Assembly (NCBI RefSeq): GCF_003182195.1 | Contig: NZ_QGTM01000017.1 | Coordinates: forward strand, 1 to 64,000 | Reading direction: 5' to 3' | DNA from: Halomonas sp. A11-A | GTDB lineage: Bacteria > Pseudomonadota > Gammaproteobacteria > Pseudomonadales > Halomonadaceae | Length of the DNA: 64,000 bases | Shown: positions 51,011 to 60,939 of the stretch, piece by piece | Layout: every line of letters starts with the position of its first letter | Position numbering within the stretch: position 1 is the first letter of the stretch | Position numbers and translations under genes: made by a program | Notes under the pieces: generated by a model | The model's database searches: none | What the model saw: the letters and a program-made list of their open reading frames with translations, nothing else | Told to the model about the DNA's origin: nothing

Positions 51011-51865
51011 TCAGGCGAAGACGATGGTCTTGTTGCCATGGATCAGCACGCGATCCTCTAGGTGCCAGCGCAGCCCGCGGGCCAGCACCGCCTTCTCCAC
51101 GTCGCGGCCGAAGCGCACCAGGTCGCCAGGGGTGTGGCAGTGGCTGACGCGGTGGATGTCCTGCTCGATGATGGGGCCGGCATCGAGCTCCTCGGTGACG
51201 TAGTGGCAGGTGGCGCCGATCAGCTTCACGCCGCGCTCGTAGGCCTGGTGGTAGGGCTTGGCGCCGGCGAAGGAGGGCAGGAAGCTGTGGTGGATATTGA
51301 TCACCCGGCCGGCGTAGCGTTCACAGATCGACGGCGGCAGGATCTGCATGTAGCGGGCCAGCACCACGCAGTCGGCGCGCACGTCATCCACCAGGCGCAC
51401 CACCTCGTCGAAGGCGGCCTGCTTCTGATCGGGCTGCACCGGCACGTGGTGGTAGGGAATTTCATGCCACTCCACCAGGCCGCGCATGGTCTCGTGGTTG
51501 GAGATCACCGCGGCGATGTCGCAGTCGAGCTCGCCGGCGGTCCAGCGGTAGAGCAGGTCCACCAGGCAGTGGGACTCCTTCGAGACCATCAGCACCACTC
51601 GGGAGCGGTTGCGGGTGTCGGTGAGCGCCCAGGTCATGTCGAACTCGGCGGCGATGGGGGCGAAGGCCTCGCGCAGCGCCTCGGGGGGCATGCCGATGGA
51701 GTCGGCCAGGATCTCGTAGCGCATGAAGAAGCGCCCGGTCTCGAGATCCGAGTGCTGGCTCGCCTCGGTGATGGAGCCGCCGTGGCCGGCGATGAACCCG
51801 GAGACCCGGGAGACGATGCCCACGCGGTCGGGGCAGGAGACCACCAGGCGGTAGTAGTGTGACAT
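51011..51865 (-). CDS. purU: Formyltetrahydrofolate deformylase
   Basis: A 284-residue enzyme. An N-terminal ACT domain (YRLVVSCPDRVGIVSRVSGFIAGHGGSI) is followed by a formyltransferase-like domain with INIHHSFLPSFAGAKPYHQAYERGVK and the catalytic aspartate in EELDAGPIIEQD. It releases formate from 10-formyl-THF, balancing one-carbon units. ATG 51865 matches the family start. Confidence 0.94.
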   Translation of the reverse strand: MSHYYRLVVSCPDRVGIVSRVSGFIAGHGGSITEASQHSDLETGRFFMRYEILADSIGMPPEALREAFAPIAAEFDMTWALTDTRNRSRVVLMVSKESHCLVDLLYRWTAGELDCDIAAVISNHETMRGLVEWHEIPYHHVPVQPDQKQAAFDEVVRLVDDVRADCVVLARYMQILPPSICERYAGRVINIHHSFLPSFAGAKPYHQAYERGVKLIGATCHYVTEELDAGPIIEQDIHRVSHCHTPGDLVRFGRDVEKAVLARGLRWHLEDRVLIHGNKTIVFA

Positions 51866-52241
51866 GGCGTGCCTCTTGGTTTGGCGTTGGGGGCTTGGCT
51901 TTGGGCTTGGGCTGGAATCGGGGTGCGGCATTGTAGCGAAAACAGCAGGTTCCGGCATCCAACCGCCATCGAGGCACATCAAGGGAACACGTGGGGCGAC
52001 TGATTGCGCATTAAGGGACAACGTCAGAGGCGCAAGAGGGGCGCCGGGGACGGGTCACAAGGGGTCCGTGGACCAGGGATGGTCTAGGTAGCCCCCAGGG
52101 AAGGGTTCATGGCGCCCCCGAAGTGACACGTCGCCGGATCAGCCCCGAAGAATCGCCACCCTGACTGGCCCTGCGCGTCGTTGTGGCTGCCCTGGGCCTT
52201 CCCGTATAGTGATGTAACACTTTCCGAGCCCGCGCCTGCCG
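51866..52241. other. purU-RNase J divergent spacer
   Basis: 376 bases without a recognisable gene. It has a GT-rich imperfect repeat (TTTGGCG, GGCTTGG, GGGCTTGG) near 51885-51920. Nothing else stands out apart from the promoter candidate listed at 52181-52210. Confidence 0.5.
52181..52210 (+). promoter_or_regulatory. RNase J promoter candidate
   Basis: TTGTGG (52181-52186), 18 bases, TATAGT (52205-52210), 32 bases before the RNase J start. Confidence 0.5.
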
Positions 52242-53951
52242 ATGCCACAGCCCAGAGTCCAGATTCGCCCCCGCCGCCGCCCTCCCCTGCACTTCCTGCC
52301 GCTGGGCGGCTGTGGCGAGATCGGCATGAACCTGAGTCTCTATGGGTTTGGAGAGCGGGGGACGGGAGAGAGGGGCCCCGAGGACGAGTGGATCGCGGTG
52401 GACTGCGGCATGATGATCCGCCAGGACCTCCCCGACAGCCCGCTGCAGGTGCCCAACCTCGATACCCTTAGCGCCCTCGGCATCCGCCCCCAGGCGCTGA
52501 TCATCACCCACGGCCACGAGGACCATATCGGCGCTGCCGCCTGGCTGTGGCCGAAGTGGGGCTGCCCCATCCACGCCACGCCCCTGGCCGCCGGTCTCTT
52601 GCGGGCGAAGTTCATCGAGCGGGGCCTGGCCACCGACGCCATCCGGGTGATCGAGCCCGGCGAGGCGCTGGAGACCGGCCCCTTCACCCTACGCTACCTG
52701 CCGCTGACCCACTCGATCCCCGAGAGCTGCGCCCTGCTGCTGGCCGCCGGCGAGCACCGCTTGCTGCATACCGGCGACTGGAAGCTCGACCCCGAGCCGC
52801 TGATCGGCCGGCCGATGTCGGCGAGCGCCTTCCGCGCCATCGCGCCGGTGGACCTGGTGGTGGGCGACTCCACCAATGCCCCCATACCGGGTCACTCGCG
52901 CAGCGAGGGCGAGGTAGCACGGGCACTCGAGCACACCATCGCCCGCTGCGAGGGGCGCGTGGTAGTCTCCTGCTTCGCCAGCAACCTGGCGCGGGTGCTG
53001 GCCATCGGCCGCGCCGCCCAGCGCAACGGTCGCCGGGTGAGCCTGATGGGGCGCTCCATGGAGCGCATGGTGGCGGTGGCCCGGGGCCTCGGCTACCTGG
53101 ACGACTTCCCGCCCCTGGTGCCCGTCTCGGACCTCGGCTACCTGCCCCCCAACGAGGTGCTGGTGATCGCCACCGGCAGCCAGGGCGAGCCCCGGGCGGC
53201 GCTCAGCCGCCTGGCCCGCGGCCGCCACCACGCCATGGAGCTCGGCACGGGAGACAGCGTGATCTTCTCGGCCAAGGCGATTCCCGGCAACGAGCTCCTG
53301 ATCGAGCGGCTCAAGAGCGGCCTCAAGCGGCTGGGGGTGACCCTGCTCGACGAATTCAGCCACCCGGAGCTGCACGCCTCGGGCCACCCCGCCCAGGAGG
53401 AGCTGCGCACCTTCTACGGCTGGGTGAAACCGCGCCACCTGCTGCCGGTGCATGGCGAGCCTCGCCATCAGCAGGCCCACCGGGAGCTGGCCGAGACGCT
53501 GGGTATCCAGGCCCCGCTGACCCCCCTCAACGGCGATCTGATCCGCCTGGACGCCGAGGGGCTCTCCCTGGTCTCCCGCCACCCCCAGCCCCCCTGCATC
53601 GTCAGCCAGAACGCCGTGGCCCCGCTGCCCGGCCTGGCCGGCCCGAACCAGGGCCCGCGCCACGGCAGCCTCTATCTCGCGCTGTCGGTGGCCGCCACCG
53701 GCGAGGGGGGCTGGACGCGCATCGGCCGGCTGATGCTGGACGCCAGCCAGGCCAGCCCCATCGACGAGGAGGCCTTCACCGACTGGCTGGACGAGACCCT
53801 GGAGACACTGGCGGGGGATACCCTGGCGGAGCTGCGCCTGGCGCTGCAGCCGCGCCTGATGGGCTGGTTCGCGGATCACCTGCGCCGCCTGCCGGAGATT
53901 CACCTGCAGATACTGGCCGTGGAGGCGCCCTCCGCCAACGAGCTGGGGTAG
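52242..53951 (+). CDS. rnj: Ribonuclease J-type beta-CASP nuclease
   Basis: A 569-residue protein. The basic N-terminus leads into LGGCGEIGMN and the metal motif ITHGHEDHIG, then THSIPESCALLL, LLHTGDWKLDPEP, SCFASNLARVLAI, the GSQGEPRAALSRLA loop and FSAKAIPGNE with the HASGHPAQEEL and PVHGEPRH histidines. RNase J does 5'-3' exo- and endonuclease RNA processing. It is common in Firmicutes and alphaproteobacteria, less so in gammaproteobacteria. No strong Shine-Dalgarno sequence precedes ATG 52242. Confidence 0.9.
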   Translation: MPQPRVQIRPRRRPPLHFLPLGGCGEIGMNLSLYGFGERGTGERGPEDEWIAVDCGMMIRQDLPDSPLQVPNLDTLSALGIRPQALIITHGHEDHIGAAAWLWPKWGCPIHATPLAAGLLRAKFIERGLATDAIRVIEPGEALETGPFTLRYLPLTHSIPESCALLLAAGEHRLLHTGDWKLDPEPLIGRPMSASAFRAIAPVDLVVGDSTNAPIPGHSRSEGEVARALEHTIARCEGRVVVSCFASNLARVLAIGRAAQRNGRRVSLMGRSMERMVAVARGLGYLDDFPPLVPVSDLGYLPPNEVLVIATGSQGEPRAALSRLARGRHHAMELGTGDSVIFSAKAIPGNELLIERLKSGLKRLGVTLLDEFSHPELHASGHPAQEELRTFYGWVKPRHLLPVHGEPRHQQAHRELAETLGIQAPLTPLNGDLIRLDAEGLSLVSRHPQPPCIVSQNAVAPLPGLAGPNQGPRHGSLYLALSVAATGEGGWTRIGRLMLDASQASPIDEEAFTDWLDETLETLAGDTLAELRLALQPRLMGWFADHLRRLPEIHLQILAVEAPSANELG

Positions 53952-53985
53952 TCAACACGCCAGGCACTGAGTTGCCGAAAGGGAA

Positions 53986-54016
53986 AAAGAAAGCCGCTCA
54001 TTGAGCGGCTTTCTTT
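53986..54016. terminator. Bidirectional rho-independent terminator
   Basis: A 15-bp perfect stem AAAGAAAGCCGCTCA and its complement with a one-base loop; T-rich ends lie on both strands. It serves RNase J and the convergent small gene at 54038. Confidence 0.85.
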
Positions 54017-54037
54017 CCTCTGGCTGTCAGGCCCTAC

Positions 54038-54328
54038 TCACGCCTTGGTGGCGTTCTTCGGCGGACGGCCACGCTTGCGACGCGGCGGCTCGAGCACCAG
54101 GTCGTCGACGGAGAGGCCCGCCTCGCTGATGGCCTCGAGGATCTCGGAGCGCTTGCGCTCCTTCTGGAGTTCCTCCTCCTGGCGCCGGCGCTCCTCATCC
54201 TTCTTCTGCTCGATCACCTCGACGATCACCTCGGAGAGCTTGTGCAGCTGCTCCATGCTGAGCTGACGAGCGGCGGCGCGAGCGACGTTCTTGTTGCGAG
54301 CGATGCGCTCCAGGGATTCACTGGACAT
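54038..54328 (-). CDS. Small nucleoid-type protein with RGRP tail
   Basis: A 96-residue basic/acidic coiled-coil protein. Residues 1-70 (SLERIARNKNVARAAARQLS, EEELQKERKRSEILEAIS) resemble the H-NS oligomerisation region. The C-terminus RRKRGRPPKNATKA has an AT-hook-like RGRP core but not the usual H-NS DNA-binding domain. AGGAGGGG is 5 bases before ATG 54328. Likely DNA-binding; the exact family is uncertain. Confidence 0.6.
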   Translation of the reverse strand: MSSESLERIARNKNVARAAARQLSMEQLHKLSEVIVEVIEQKKDEERRRQEEELQKERKRSEILEAISEAGLSVDDLVLEPPRRKRGRPPKNATKA

Positions 54329-54495
54329 GGGTCCCCTCCTGAACCGGAATAAAACGAGACGGGTTGTGCGTGTATGTTGTGCGTGTGTGTAGAGGAAAAG
54401 TATATGCATGATGGGTGAATTGGCAAGGAAAGCCACACGCCCACATCGAGAAAAGCGGGCAATAAATGCCCGCCCTGGTCGGCCAGAGGCCGGCG

Positions 54496-54517
54496 AAAAA
54501 AGGCCGCAAAGGCGGCC
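54496..54517 (-). terminator. moaA terminator
   Basis: On the minus strand GGCCGC, loop CTTT, GCGGCC then six Ts, 13 bases after the moaA stop. It ends the molybdenum cofactor run. A second hairpin, GCGGGCA/TGCCCGC, lies at 54455-54473. Confidence 0.75.
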
Positions 54518-54529
54518 AGGCAGGAGGCG

Positions 54530-55531
54530 TCAGCCGCCGGTCATGTTCATGAAGCGCACCACCTGGACGTCGCCGTCGGTGGTGAAGTGGTGGCGCTCGG
54601 GCTTGAGGGGCATGGCCGCCACGATGGCCCGCTTGAGGGCGTCGATATTGCCGGGGTGGGCGCGCAGCACACGGCGCAGGTCCACCGAGTGCTCATTGCC
54701 GAGACAGAGCAGCAGCCGCCCCTCCACGGTGACCCGAACGCGGTTGCAGGTGGCGCAGAAATTGTGGCTGTGGGGGGAGATGAAGCCCACCCGGGTATCG
54801 CTGTCGGCCATACGGAAATAGCGCGAGGGGCCGAGGCTGCTCTCGGTGGTGGGGGTCAGCGGGTAGCGGGTCTCGATCAGCGCCTGGACCTCGTCGCTGG
54901 AGCAGTAGGTCTCGTCGCGGCGATGGTCGGAGACATCGCCCAGGGGCATCTCCTCGATAAAGCTGATATCGAGCCCTTCATCGCGGGCGAAGGCGACCAG
55001 GTCGATCACCTCGTCGTCGTTGCGCCCCTTGAGGATCACCGCATTGAGCTTGATGCGCGAGAAGCCGGCCTCTCGCGCGGCGCGAATACCCTCGATAACC
55101 CGGGCGAGGTCGCCGGTGCGGGTCAGGGCCCGGAAGCGCTCGGGGTCCAGGGAGTCCAGGCTGATATTGAGCCGGGTCAGGCCCGCCTCGCGCAGCCGCC
55201 CGGCGAGCTTCGGCAGGCTCGCGCCATTGGTGGTCATGGCGAAGTCCCTGAGCCCCGGCAGCGTGCCGATCTGCGCGACCAGCTGGTCGATGTCGCGCCG
55301 CACCAGGGGCTCGCCGCCGGTGAGGCGCACCTTCTCCACCCCGAGCTCCACGAAGGCCCGGGCCACCAGGGCGAGCTCCTCCAGGGTCAGCACCTGGGCG
55401 CGAGGCAGGAAGGTCATCTCCTCGCTCATGCAGTAGACGCAGCGAAAATCGCAGCGGTCGGTGACCGAGAGGCGCACGTAGCGTACGCGCCTGCCGAAGT
55501 CGTCGATCAGTGCCTGGGGCAGCGTTGTCAT
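54530..55531 (-). CDS. moaA: GTP 3',8-cyclase MoaA
   Basis: A 333-residue radical SAM enzyme. The first cluster is bound by CDFRCVYC; the second by CATCNR with a further Cys in [10 protein letters not shown]. The chain ends in GG, as usual for MoaA. It starts molybdopterin synthesis from GTP, together with the MoaC part of the fused protein. Confidence 0.96.
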   Translation of the reverse strand: MTTLPQALIDDFGRRVRYVRLSVTDRCDFRCVYCMSEEMTFLPRAQVLTLEELALVARAFVELGVEKVRLTGGEPLVRRDIDQLVAQIGTLPGLRDFAMTTNGASLPKLAGRLREAGLTRLNISLDSLDPERFRALTRTGDLARVIEGIRAAREAGFSRIKLNAVILKGRNDDEVIDLVAFARDEGLDISFIEEMPLGDVSDHRRDETYCSSDEVQALIETRYPLTPTTESSLGPSRYFRMADSDTRVGFISPHSHNFCATCNRVRVTVEGRLLLCLGNEHSVDLRRVLRAHPGNIDALKRAIVAAMPLKPERHHFTTDGDVQVVRFMNMTGG

Positions 55532-55558
55532 TGTCGTCCCTCGTGCGTGTCGCGCGAA

Positions 55559-56023
55559 TCAGGTCGTCCAGCGGCCGGCATCCTCGTGGTCGGAGTGACG
55601 CTCCGAGACCCAGTAGTCGCCGTCGCTGGCGTGCTCCTTCTTCCAGAAGGGGGCGCGGGTCTTGAGGTAGTCCATGATGAAATCACAGGCCTCGAAGGCC
55701 GCCCGTCGATGGGCGCTGGCCACCGCCACCAACACGATAGGGTCTCCGGGGGCCAGGCGTCCAATCCGGTGGATCACCCGCACCCCGCCCAGCGGCCAGC
55801 GGCCCCGCGCCTCGTCGACGATGGCCGCGAGGGCCGCCTCGGTCATGCCGGGGTAGTGCTCGAGGGTCAGGGCGGTGACCTGCGGGCGTTCATTGAAGTC
55901 GCGCACCAGGCCGGTGAAGCAGACCACCGCTCCGATATCGGTGCGCCCGGCAAGCAGCGCGTGCTGTTCGGCCCCCGCATCGAAGGGAGCCTCCTGCACA
56001 CGAATCATCTGGGCTGGGTTCAT
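55559..56023 (-). CDS. moaE: Molybdopterin synthase catalytic subunit MoaE
   Basis: A 154-residue protein. GAVVCFTGLVRDFNE, TLEHYPGMTEAAL, RIGRLAPGDPIVLVAVASAHRRAAFEAC and APFWKKE (with the catalytic lysine) are all typical. It pairs with MoaD, here the C-terminal part of the upstream gene 3 bases away. Confidence 0.95.
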   Translation of the reverse strand: MNPAQMIRVQEAPFDAGAEQHALLAGRTDIGAVVCFTGLVRDFNERPQVTALTLEHYPGMTEAALAAIVDEARGRWPLGGVRVIHRIGRLAPGDPIVLVAVASAHRRAAFEACDFIMDYLKTRAPFWKKEHASDGDYWVSERHSDHEDAGRWTT

Positions 56024-56026
56024 CGT

Positions 56027-56872
56027 TCAGCCTCCGGTGACGGGGGGGAAGAAGGCCACCTCGTCCTCATCGGTGAGGGGGGTATCGTCGCCGGCCATCA
56101 CTTGGTTAACCGCGCAGAGCACCCGCCCCTCATTGAGGCCTGCAAAGCGCGCATCCAGCGATGTGAGGGCCGCCTTGAGGCCGGCGACATCGGCCCGCGG
56201 CAGGTCGGTGAGCGGCACGGCAATCTCGCCCACGCCGAGACGCTCGCGCAGCTCCGCCAGGCACTTGACGCGGATGCAGGGGGCGGCGATATCGCAGCGG
56301 CTGCCCAGCGCCACCTGGCCGCTGTGCCCCTCACCGGTGACGATGGGGCCCTCGGCGCCGGTGACCACGGCGCCCTCTCCCGCCCCCTCGCCCAGGGCCT
56401 GCCCACGGCGATAGTCGCCGGACTTGCCGCCGGTCTTGGTGTCGAGGCGGATGGCATCGATCTCCATGCCCTTGTCCACCGCCTTGCACATGTCGTAGAG
56501 GGTCAGGCAGGCCACCGAGACGGCGGTGAGGGCCTCCATCTCTACCCCGGTGCGGCCGTTGAGCCGGCAGGTGGCGGAGACCTCCACGCAGCTCTCGGCC
56601 TCGTTGAGGGTGAAGTCGATGGCCACCTTCGACAGCGCCAGGGCATGGCAGAGCGGGATCAGCTCGTGGGTGCGCTTGGCGGCCTGGATGCCGGCGATGC
56701 GCGCGGTGGCCAGCACGTCGCCCTTGGGCAGGCCGCCCTCGGCGAGCAGCGCCAGGGTCTCGGGCAGCATGCGGATACGGCCGGAGGCGGTGGCCTCCCG
56801 GCGGCTCTCCGGCTTGTCGGCGACGTCGACCATATGGGCCTCGCCGCGGGCGTTGAGATGGGTCAGTGACAT
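56027..56872 (-). CDS. MoaC-MoaD fusion protein
   Basis: A 281-residue protein. Residues 1-157 are MoaC ([57 protein letters not shown]), the cyclic pyranopterin monophosphate synthase. Residues 158-197 are a Gly/Ala-rich linker. Residues 198-281 are MoaD, a ubiquitin-like sulfur carrier with the required C-terminal GG in FFPPVTGG. No stop or frame change lies between them. MoaC and MoaD are usually separate genes; the fusion joins two steps. Confidence 0.9.
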   Translation of the reverse strand: MSLTHLNARGEAHMVDVADKPESRREATASGRIRMLPETLALLAEGGLPKGDVLATARIAGIQAAKRTHELIPLCHALALSKVAIDFTLNEAESCVEVSATCRLNGRTGVEMEALTAVSVACLTLYDMCKAVDKGMEIDAIRLDTKTGGKSGDYRRGQALGEGAGEGAVVTGAEGPIVTGEGHSGQVALGSRCDIAAPCIRVKCLAELRERLGVGEIAVPLTDLPRADVAGLKAALTSLDARFAGLNEGRVLCAVNQVMAGDDTPLTDEDEVAFFPPVTGG

Positions 56873-56882
56873 GGTCGATGCC

Positions 56883-58187
56883 TCACGGAAAACGGAACAG
56901 GGGTTGGATGGTCACCGCCTCGCCGGCGGCCACGGCGGCGCGCTCGGCGGCGATCTCGATCAAGCAGTTGGCCTGGACCATGGAGGAGAGGATGCCGGAG
57001 CCCTGGGCGCCGGTGACGGCGACCCGCAGCCGCCCGTCGGCGTCGCAGCGGTAGACGCCGCGCATCAGGTCGACGCGCCCGACGCGACTGGCGAGTGCCT
57101 GGTCGGCCAGGGCGGTGAGTCGCTCGGGCGCCGCGGCCGCGCTGCCCTGCCGCTGACCCTGCAGCTGACCTTGCAACCTGGCCAGCAGCGGAGCGGCGAA
57201 CTCGCGGAAGGTGACCATGGCCGCCACCGGGTTGCCGGGCAGGCCCAGGAAGGGCACGCCCCGGGGACCGAGGCGCCCGCAGGCCAGGGGACGGCCGGGG
57301 CGGATGGCGATCTTCCAGAAGCCGAGCTCGCCCTGCTCGACCAGCGCCGCCCGGGTGTGGTCGGCGTCGCCCACCGAGACTCCGCCGCTGGTGATCACCA
57401 GGTCCGCCTCATCGGCGGCCCGGGCAAGGGCCTGGGCGATGGCGTCGCGGGCGTCGGGCAGGATGCCGAGGTCGAGCACCTCGGCGCCGTGCTCGGCGGC
57501 CAGCGCCATCAGGCTGAAGCGGTTGGCGTCAAAGATGCCCGCCGCGGGCAGCGGCTGGCCGGGGGCGGTGACCTCGTCGCCGGTGGAGAAGAGCGCCACC
57601 CGCGGGCGGCGATGCACCGCCACCTCGGCGAGCCCCAGCGAGGCCAGCAGGCCGAGCTCAGCGGCGGCCAGGCGGGTGCCGGCGGCCAGCGCCAGGGCGC
57701 CGCGGGCGATATCCTCGCCGGCGCGGCGCACGTTCTGGCCGCGCCGGACCCGCTCGGGGCGATCGACGATGGCCCAGCGGGTGCCATCGGCGCCCTGCTC
57801 GTCCGCCAGCTGCTCGCGCATGATCACGGTGTCGGCGCCGGGGGGCAGCGGCGCGCCGGTGGTGATGCCGGCGCACTCGCCGGGGGCCAGGGGTCCAGCG
57901 GGCGTCTGGCCGGCGTGGAGCTCGACGACCCGGCGAAAGCGTGTCACGGGGGCGCAATCCTCGCCGGGCGCGGCGGGCCAGGCCAGGGCGATGCCGTCCA
58001 TGGCGGAGTTGGTGTTCTGGGGCACCGCAATGGGCGAGATGGCGTCCTCGGCCAGCACCCGGCCGTGGGCCTGCGCCAGGGGGACGAGCTCGGCGGGCAG
58101 CGGCCCCGCCACCAGGGCGAGCACCGCCGCCCGGGCCTCCTCAACGGCCAGCATCCGCTCGCCCAGTTCGAAGCAGGAGAGGGTCAT
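56883..58187 (-). CDS. moeA: Molybdopterin molybdenumtransferase MoeA
   Basis: A 434-residue protein. [60 protein letters not shown] and [14 protein letters not shown] mark MoeA. It inserts molybdate into adenylylated molybdopterin. ATG 58187 overlaps the mobB stop as ATGA. Confidence 0.95.
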   Translation of the reverse strand: MTLSCFELGERMLAVEEARAAVLALVAGPLPAELVPLAQAHGRVLAEDAISPIAVPQNTNSAMDGIALAWPAAPGEDCAPVTRFRRVVELHAGQTPAGPLAPGECAGITTGAPLPPGADTVIMREQLADEQGADGTRWAIVDRPERVRRGQNVRRAGEDIARGALALAAGTRLAAAELGLLASLGLAEVAVHRRPRVALFSTGDEVTAPGQPLPAAGIFDANRFSLMALAAEHGAEVLDLGILPDARDAIAQALARAADEADLVITSGGVSVGDADHTRAALVEQGELGFWKIAIRPGRPLACGRLGPRGVPFLGLPGNPVAAMVTFREFAAPLLARLQGQLQGQRQGSAAAAPERLTALADQALASRVGRVDLMRGVYRCDADGRLRVAVTGAQGSGILSSMVQANCLIEIAAERAAVAAGEAVTIQPLFRFP

Positions 58188-58801
58188 GGCGCGGTGACTC
58201 CTAGGGCCTGGGCACGGGGCCGGCGCTCCGCGGGCCAGCGCACCGGCCAGGCGGCGATCCACTCGGCCAGGGCGGCGAGGTCATTGAGATCCAGTGCCTC
58301 GACACCTTCCGGCAGCGCCAGGGGCGCATCCGAGGCCACCGCCCTCACCCAGGGGTCCTCGGCCACTCGCAGGGGCTTGCCCAGGGCCGGGCGATGCAGT
58401 TCGAGCTTGGGCAGCGGCCAGGCCTTGAAGCCCTCCACCAGCACCAGGTCCGGCGCCTGGGTGGCCACCAGCGCCACCAGCCGGGCCAGGTCGGGCTCCT
58501 GCTGGCCGGGGGTCTCCATCATCAGCGCCAGGCGCTCCCGGGAGGCCACCAGCATGGGGGCGGCACCGGCCTGGCGCAGGCGGTGACTGTCCTTGCCGGG
58601 CTGGTCGACGTCGAAGGTGTGGTGGGCGTGCTTGATCACCGCGACGCGCAGGCCGCGCTCGGCCAGGCGCGGCAGCAGGGCCTCGAGCAGGGTGGTCTTG
58701 CCGGTGCCGCTCCACGCCGCGATGCCGAGCAGCGGCAGCGAGGCGTCCAGCGGCAGCGGCGCAGCGCTCGGTATCGGGTTGGGGTCGTGGGTCGCGCTCA
58801 T
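58184..58801 (-). CDS. mobB: MobB GTP-binding protein
   Basis: A 205-residue P-loop protein: Walker A GIAAWSGTGKTTLLEALL, AVIKHAHHTFDVDQPGKDSHRLRQAGA and DLVLVEGFKAWPLPKLELHR. It helps MobA form the guanine dinucleotide cofactor. The C-terminus has an extra Trp/Arg-rich tail. ATG 58801 overlaps the mobA stop as ATGA. Confidence 0.92.
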   Translation of the reverse strand: MSATHDPNPIPSAAPLPLDASLPLLGIAAWSGTGKTTLLEALLPRLAERGLRVAVIKHAHHTFDVDQPGKDSHRLRQAGAAPMLVASRERLALMMETPGQQEPDLARLVALVATQAPDLVLVEGFKAWPLPKLELHRPALGKPLRVAEDPWVRAVASDAPLALPEGVEALDLNDLAALAEWIAAWPVRWPAERRPRAQALGVTAP

Positions 58802-59394
58802 GGGTCGGGGCTCGCGAGGCTGGCTTCCAGGTACTGTCGCTCGTCGTCGGTGTTGAGGTTGGCGAAGGCCGCCGGGCAGTCGGAGAAGTCGACGCGACAC
58901 CAGGCGTGGCGAGCGTACCAGCGGTCGATCTTGCGCTCGCCGCCGGCCAGCGCCGCGGCGAGGTCATCGGCCAGTGCCGTGCGGATCAGCGCCACCACCG
59001 GGTGCAGGCGCTCACCGTCGCAGGCCACGGCGATATCGGCATCGCCCAGGCCCGCCACCAGGCGCGCCACCAGCTCCTCGGGCAGCGCGGGGGTGTCGCA
59101 GGGCACCACCACCAGCCAGGGGGTCGCGGCGGCGCGCAGCCCGCTGTAGATGCCCATCAATGGGCCCTGGAAGCCGCCCTCGGCGTCCTCGATGACGCGA
59201 TCCCCCAGGGCAGCGTACTCCGCCTGGCTGCGGTTGGCGTTGATCAGCACCTCGGCGACCCGGCCGGCCAGGCGCTCGCGCACATGGGCCACCAGGGGGC
59301 GGCCGTGGAAGGCCACCAGCCCCTTGTCCACGCCGCCCATGCGGCGCCCCTGGCCGCCCGCCAGGATCAGCCCGGTGAGTTCGTTTGGCGTCAT
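58798..59394 (-). CDS. mobA: Molybdenum cofactor guanylyltransferase MobA
   Basis: A 198-residue nucleotidyltransferase: GLILAGGQGRRMGGVDKGLVAF, VVVPCDTPALP and RKIDRWYARH. It adds GMP to molybdenum cofactor for DMSO reductase-type enzymes. First gene of the minus-strand run mobA-mobB-moeA-moaCD-moaE-moaA. Confidence 0.93.
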   Translation of the reverse strand: MTPNELTGLILAGGQGRRMGGVDKGLVAFHGRPLVAHVRERLAGRVAEVLINANRSQAEYAALGDRVIEDAEGGFQGPLMGIYSGLRAAATPWLVVVPCDTPALPEELVARLVAGLGDADIAVACDGERLHPVVALIRTALADDLAAALAGGERKIDRWYARHAWCRVDFSDCPAAFANLNTDDERQYLEASLASPDP

Positions 59395-59519
59395 CTTGGC
59401 CCCTCCTGTGATCTACCCCCCATGATGCCTGAGCCGGCCACAGGGTGCCACGCTGCACCGCCGTGTAACCCCTTGTCGTGACTCGGGTCAAGCGGTCGAA
59501 CGACCAAGGGGTCAGACGG

Positions 59520-60884
59520 TCAAGGGGAGGCGGCGGGCCCGGCCTCCCGGGTCGCGCGGCGCCTTGGGCTCGCCAGGATGCGCCGCAGCACCCGCCAGGC
59601 GGCCAATCCAGCCAGCAGGTTGCCTGCCGCGGCGCCGGCGGCAAGCCCCGGCAGGCCGCCGAGGTGGGCGCCCAGCCACAGGCAGGGCAGGTAGAAGAGG
59701 AACAGCCGGGCGGCGGACATCAGCATGGCACGCAGCGGCCAGCCCAGGGCGTTGCCGGCCGAGACCACGATCATGCACACCCCAAGCGCCGCGTAGCTGG
59801 GCAGCAGGAAGCGGATCAGGGTGGCGAGGTCGTCGCGCACCTCGGGGTTGCCGGAGAGCGCCAGCGCCACCCAGGGGGCGGCCAGGGCCATGAGCAGGCC
59901 AAGCCCCAGTTGCCACACCACGATCACCCTGAGCGCCAGGCGCAGCAGGCGGTGCACCTGGCCCCAGTCGCCGGCGCCGTAGCAGCGCCCGAGCCAGGGC
60001 GGCAGCGACATGGTCATGGCCAGCACCACCATTAGCGAGAGGGTCTCCAGGCGGCTGGCCAGGCCCCAGGCCGCCACCGAGGCCTCACCGAGCCCCGCCA
60101 CTGCCGTGATGGCCAGCATGGCGGCCAGCGGCGGCATCAGCTGGCTGAGCATGGCGGGGCCGGCGATGGCGGCGAAGGGGCGCGCCGACTCGCGCATCTC
60201 CTGGCCCAGCCCCTCGCAGCACAGCCAGTCGGTATGACGAAGGTGCCGCCCCAGCACCACAAGGCCCACGCCGAAGGCGGCCACCGTGGCCCAGGCCGCT
60301 CCGGGCAGCCCCAGCCCCTCCCAGGGGCCGATGCCGAAGATCAGCAGCGGGTCCAGCACCAGGTTGACCAGGCTGGTGACCACCATCAGGGTGCCCGGCA
60401 GGCGGGTATTGCCGTGGGCGCGGAACAGGCTGTAGCCGAAGTAGAGCCCCGCCCCCAGCCAGGCAGACAGCAGCTGCGGCGCCCAGTAGCCGCGGATCAG
60501 CTCGCGGGTGGCCGCATCGGCACCCAGCAGGCCGAACACCGGCGCCTGGACCGCCCACAGCAGCAGCGCCAGCAGCGCGATGGTGGCGGTGCCGATCAGC
60601 AGCACCAGGCTGCCCAGCCGGCGGGCGCGGGCCTCCTGGCCGGCGCCCAGAGCCCTGGAGATCAGCGCCGCGATGGCGATGCCGAGTCCCACCTGGATGC
60701 CGATGATCAGGAAGGAGAGCGGAAAGGTGAAGGACTGGGCGGCCAGCGGCGCGGTGCCCAGGCGGGCGATGAAGGCGCTGTCCACCAGCTGGAAGCCGAG
60801 CAGCGCCAGCACGCCGATGGTCATGGGCCAGGTCTGCCGCCAGAGGGTCACGCCCAGGGCGTCGGAGGAGCGGGATTGCGTCAC
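59520..60884 (-). CDS. MATE family efflux transporter
   Basis: A 454-residue membrane protein with about 12 hydrophobic segments in two halves; VDSAFIARLGTAPLAAQSFTFPL and GASVAAWGLASRLETLS-like repeats are typical. It exports cations or drugs by ion antiport; substrate unknown. The last 20 residues are basic. Confidence 0.88.
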   Translation of the reverse strand: MTQSRSSDALGVTLWRQTWPMTIGVLALLGFQLVDSAFIARLGTAPLAAQSFTFPLSFLIIGIQVGLGIAIAALISRALGAGQEARARRLGSLVLLIGTATIALLALLLWAVQAPVFGLLGADAATRELIRGYWAPQLLSAWLGAGLYFGYSLFRAHGNTRLPGTLMVVTSLVNLVLDPLLIFGIGPWEGLGLPGAAWATVAAFGVGLVVLGRHLRHTDWLCCEGLGQEMRESARPFAAIAGPAMLSQLMPPLAAMLAITAVAGLGEASVAAWGLASRLETLSLMVVLAMTMSLPPWLGRCYGAGDWGQVHRLLRLALRVIVVWQLGLGLLMALAAPWVALALSGNPEVRDDLATLIRFLLPSYAALGVCMIVVSAGNALGWPLRAMLMSAARLFLFYLPCLWLGAHLGGLPGLAAGAAAGNLLAGLAAWRVLRRILASPRRRATREAGPAASP

Positions 60885-60939
60885 GGGAAATCCTGAGCCG
60901 GGAGGAGACGCCGTATTCTACGCAAAAGGGAGGGGACTC

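Noticed and set aside
51866..52241. Possible RNA gene or riboswitch before RNase J or purU
   Set aside because: No conserved glycine or THF-type motif, and no tRNA-like arms, were seen.
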